Below are positions 16,317-17,088 of a stretch of DNA of 17,088 bases, one piece after another. The notes below the pieces were generated by a model. The model searched no databases, was not told the DNA's origin, and was given only the letters and a program-made list of their open reading frames with translations. Numbering within the stretch: position 1 is the stretch's first letter; each line of letters begins with the position of its first letter. This stretch comes from Methanobacterium sp. (GTDB taxonomy: Archaea > Methanobacteriota > Methanobacteria > Methanobacteriales > Methanobacteriaceae): the NCBI GenBank assembly GCA_028700095.1, contig JAQVTJ010000029.1:1-17088 (forward strand), read 5' to 3'. The position numbers were made by a program, and so were the translations under genes.

Positions 16317-16595
16317 TTATCTTGATTTATATTTACTATCAAATCTTCGAACTGATTTGGCTATGTATGGTTCGCATTTATCTAATTCTGTTAAAAGACA
16401 CATTCTTATGGTTTCAGTATTAATTTCTTCTTTATCATCTAATTTTTTGTTTATATTAGTAAATACTTCATTTATAATATCATTTTTTTCTTCTACACTA
16501 TAACCTGCATTAATAGTTGCCTTTTGAAGTGAACCTTTAATTTTATCAGGGTTAAATGGTTCTTTTGTACCTTTTCTTTTAATAACATCAACCAT
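16317..16595 (-). CDS. Stand-alone ATP-cone domain protein
   Basis: These 92 residues match an ATP-cone domain, the nucleotide-sensing module usually found at the N-terminus of ribonucleotide reductases and in the repressor NrdR. Family features are VIKRKGTKEPFNPDKIKGSL at the start, the helix QKATINAGYSVEE, and RMCLLTELDK followed by AKSVRRFDSKYKSR at the end. There is no zinc ribbon (so it is not NrdR) and no catalytic domain. It could be a free nucleotide sensor that acts on a reductase or regulator in trans; that is inference. The frame is intact. ATG 16595 is fixed by AGGAGG (16604-16609) with an 8-base spacing. The nitroreductase gene lies 97 bases upstream on the same strand, so co-transcription is possible, although a TATA-like AAATATATAATAT lies between them. 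Confidence 0.85.
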   Translation of the reverse strand: MVDVIKRKGTKEPFNPDKIKGSLQKATINAGYSVEEKNDIINEVFTNINKKLDDKEEINTETIRMCLLTELDKCEPYIAKSVRRFDSKYKSR

Positions 16596-16692
16596 TAGAT
16601 TATCCTCCTAATTATGGATTTTTTTTTAAAATATAACAAAATATATTATATATTTTTTCATATTATTTGTATTTTTCATTTAATTTAATCTA

Positions 16693-17088
16693 TTATATTT
16701 TGTTAGAAATTTTTAATGTAGCATTAATTATAGTTCTTTGGAGAATTCTTTTTAATATTTTCATCAAATATTATTTGTGTAACTTTTCCCATATGTTCTG
16801 CTGCAACTTTCAAATGATAAATAGAAATTCCAATATCCATGGGAATATATTTATTTACAACCATATTTTTAAGAAAATTAGGTTTAATTGAATATACATG
16901 AATTATATTATTGTTCCCTGTAAAAAACCAGGGCTGACTATTTGTAGCGGAAGGTGCAAGTCTTGCTGCTTCTATTACTTTATCTAATCCATTTACTTTA
17001 CTTATTTTTTCAATGGATTTTCTTTTAAATTCATTTACATTATCTATATAGAGGTTCTTTAGGTTTTCCAAAGGCCATTAATATTATA
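16693..17088 (-). pseudogene. TM1586-type nitroreductase, C-terminal half, cut by the window edge, two frameshifts
   Basis: The recognisable core is LDKVIEAARLAPSATNSQPW (from about 16990), the hallmark of nitroreductase-fold proteins of the TM1586 type, in which this motif lies in the second half. They bind a flavin, but the TM1586 group has no well-defined reaction. Before it, the edge reads IILMAFGKPKEPLYR in another frame, matching the linker between the halves, so the true start lies beyond 17088. A missing base near 17045-17050 breaks the frame there. At the other end the written frame stops at 16724 after SPKNYN. Removing one A from TTAATT near 16724 gives NYATLKISNKI and a stop at 16693-16695, the expected C-terminal strand. 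MDIGISIYHLKVAAEHMG near 16800 is the conserved following helix. It is upstream of the ATP-cone gene on the same strand. Confidence 0.75.

Noticed and set aside
1..17088. CRISPR array, prophage, insertion sequence, toxin-antitoxin or defence system
   Set aside because: I found no regularly spaced repeats, transposase or integrase motifs, restriction or nuclease domains, or paired toxin-antitoxin genes.

Overview
This is a very AT-rich archaeal window, most likely chromosomal DNA of a Methanobacteriales methanogen and probably Methanosphaera or a close relative. The evidence is an archaeal-type orotidine-5'-phosphate decarboxylase that closely resembles, from memory, the Methanothermobacter enzyme; an archaeal deoxyhypusine synthase; TATA boxes of the TTTATATA type about 40 bases before starts; Shine-Dalgarno sites matching the archaeal 16S tail (AGGTGA, GGAGG); and T-tract terminators. 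I did not count G+C or run any search, so the genus is an inference.

Layout. 1-908: an upstream terminator-like T-tract region and a frameshifted, membrane-anchored protein of unknown function. 1404-2219: a two-cluster ferredoxin-like protein that has lost one cluster cysteine. 2378-5281 (minus): an aldo/keto reductase with a C-terminal ferredoxin domain, then an ABC exporter carrying four single-base indels. 5613-7078: a processive family-2 glycosyltransferase with an in-frame TGA and one frameshift. It converges, 4 bp apart, on a minus-strand response regulator with GGDEF and HD-GYP domains (7083-8495), which is rare in archaea. 9175-10052: a winged-helix/CBS regulator with one frameshift. 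10556-11509: deoxyhypusine synthase. 11900-12404: two small membrane proteins with strong ribosome sites, followed by a long hairpin. 12600-12721: a promoter plus a structured RNA candidate ending in U7, directly upstream of a polysaccharide flippase (12762-14303, two frameshifts). 14602-15207: an unknown membrane protein whose 3' end overlaps pyrF (15142-15792, minus) by 66 bp. 15995-16201: a small membrane protein behind an inverted repeat. 16317-16595 (minus): a stand-alone ATP-cone protein. 16693-17088 (minus): the C-terminal half of a TM1586-type nitroreductase that runs off the right edge.

There is no single large operon. The genes form short units with long AT-rich spacers. The glycosyltransferase and flippase both point to cell-surface glycans but are far apart. 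pyrF and deoxyhypusine synthase are housekeeping genes. No CRISPR, prophage, transposase or defence system was seen.

The dominant oddity is that seven genes carry at least thirteen disruptions in total: twelve reading-frame shifts and one in-frame TGA. Almost all are one-base changes in short homopolymers, and the family sequence resumes cleanly after each. Uncorrected consensus errors explain this most simply, but recent pseudogenisation is not excluded, and about 6 kb of other genes is clean. The best candidates for new biology are the RNA at about 12629-12721, the two inverted repeats that straddle promoters (5309-5336 and 15904-15940), and the complete c-di-GMP enzyme.
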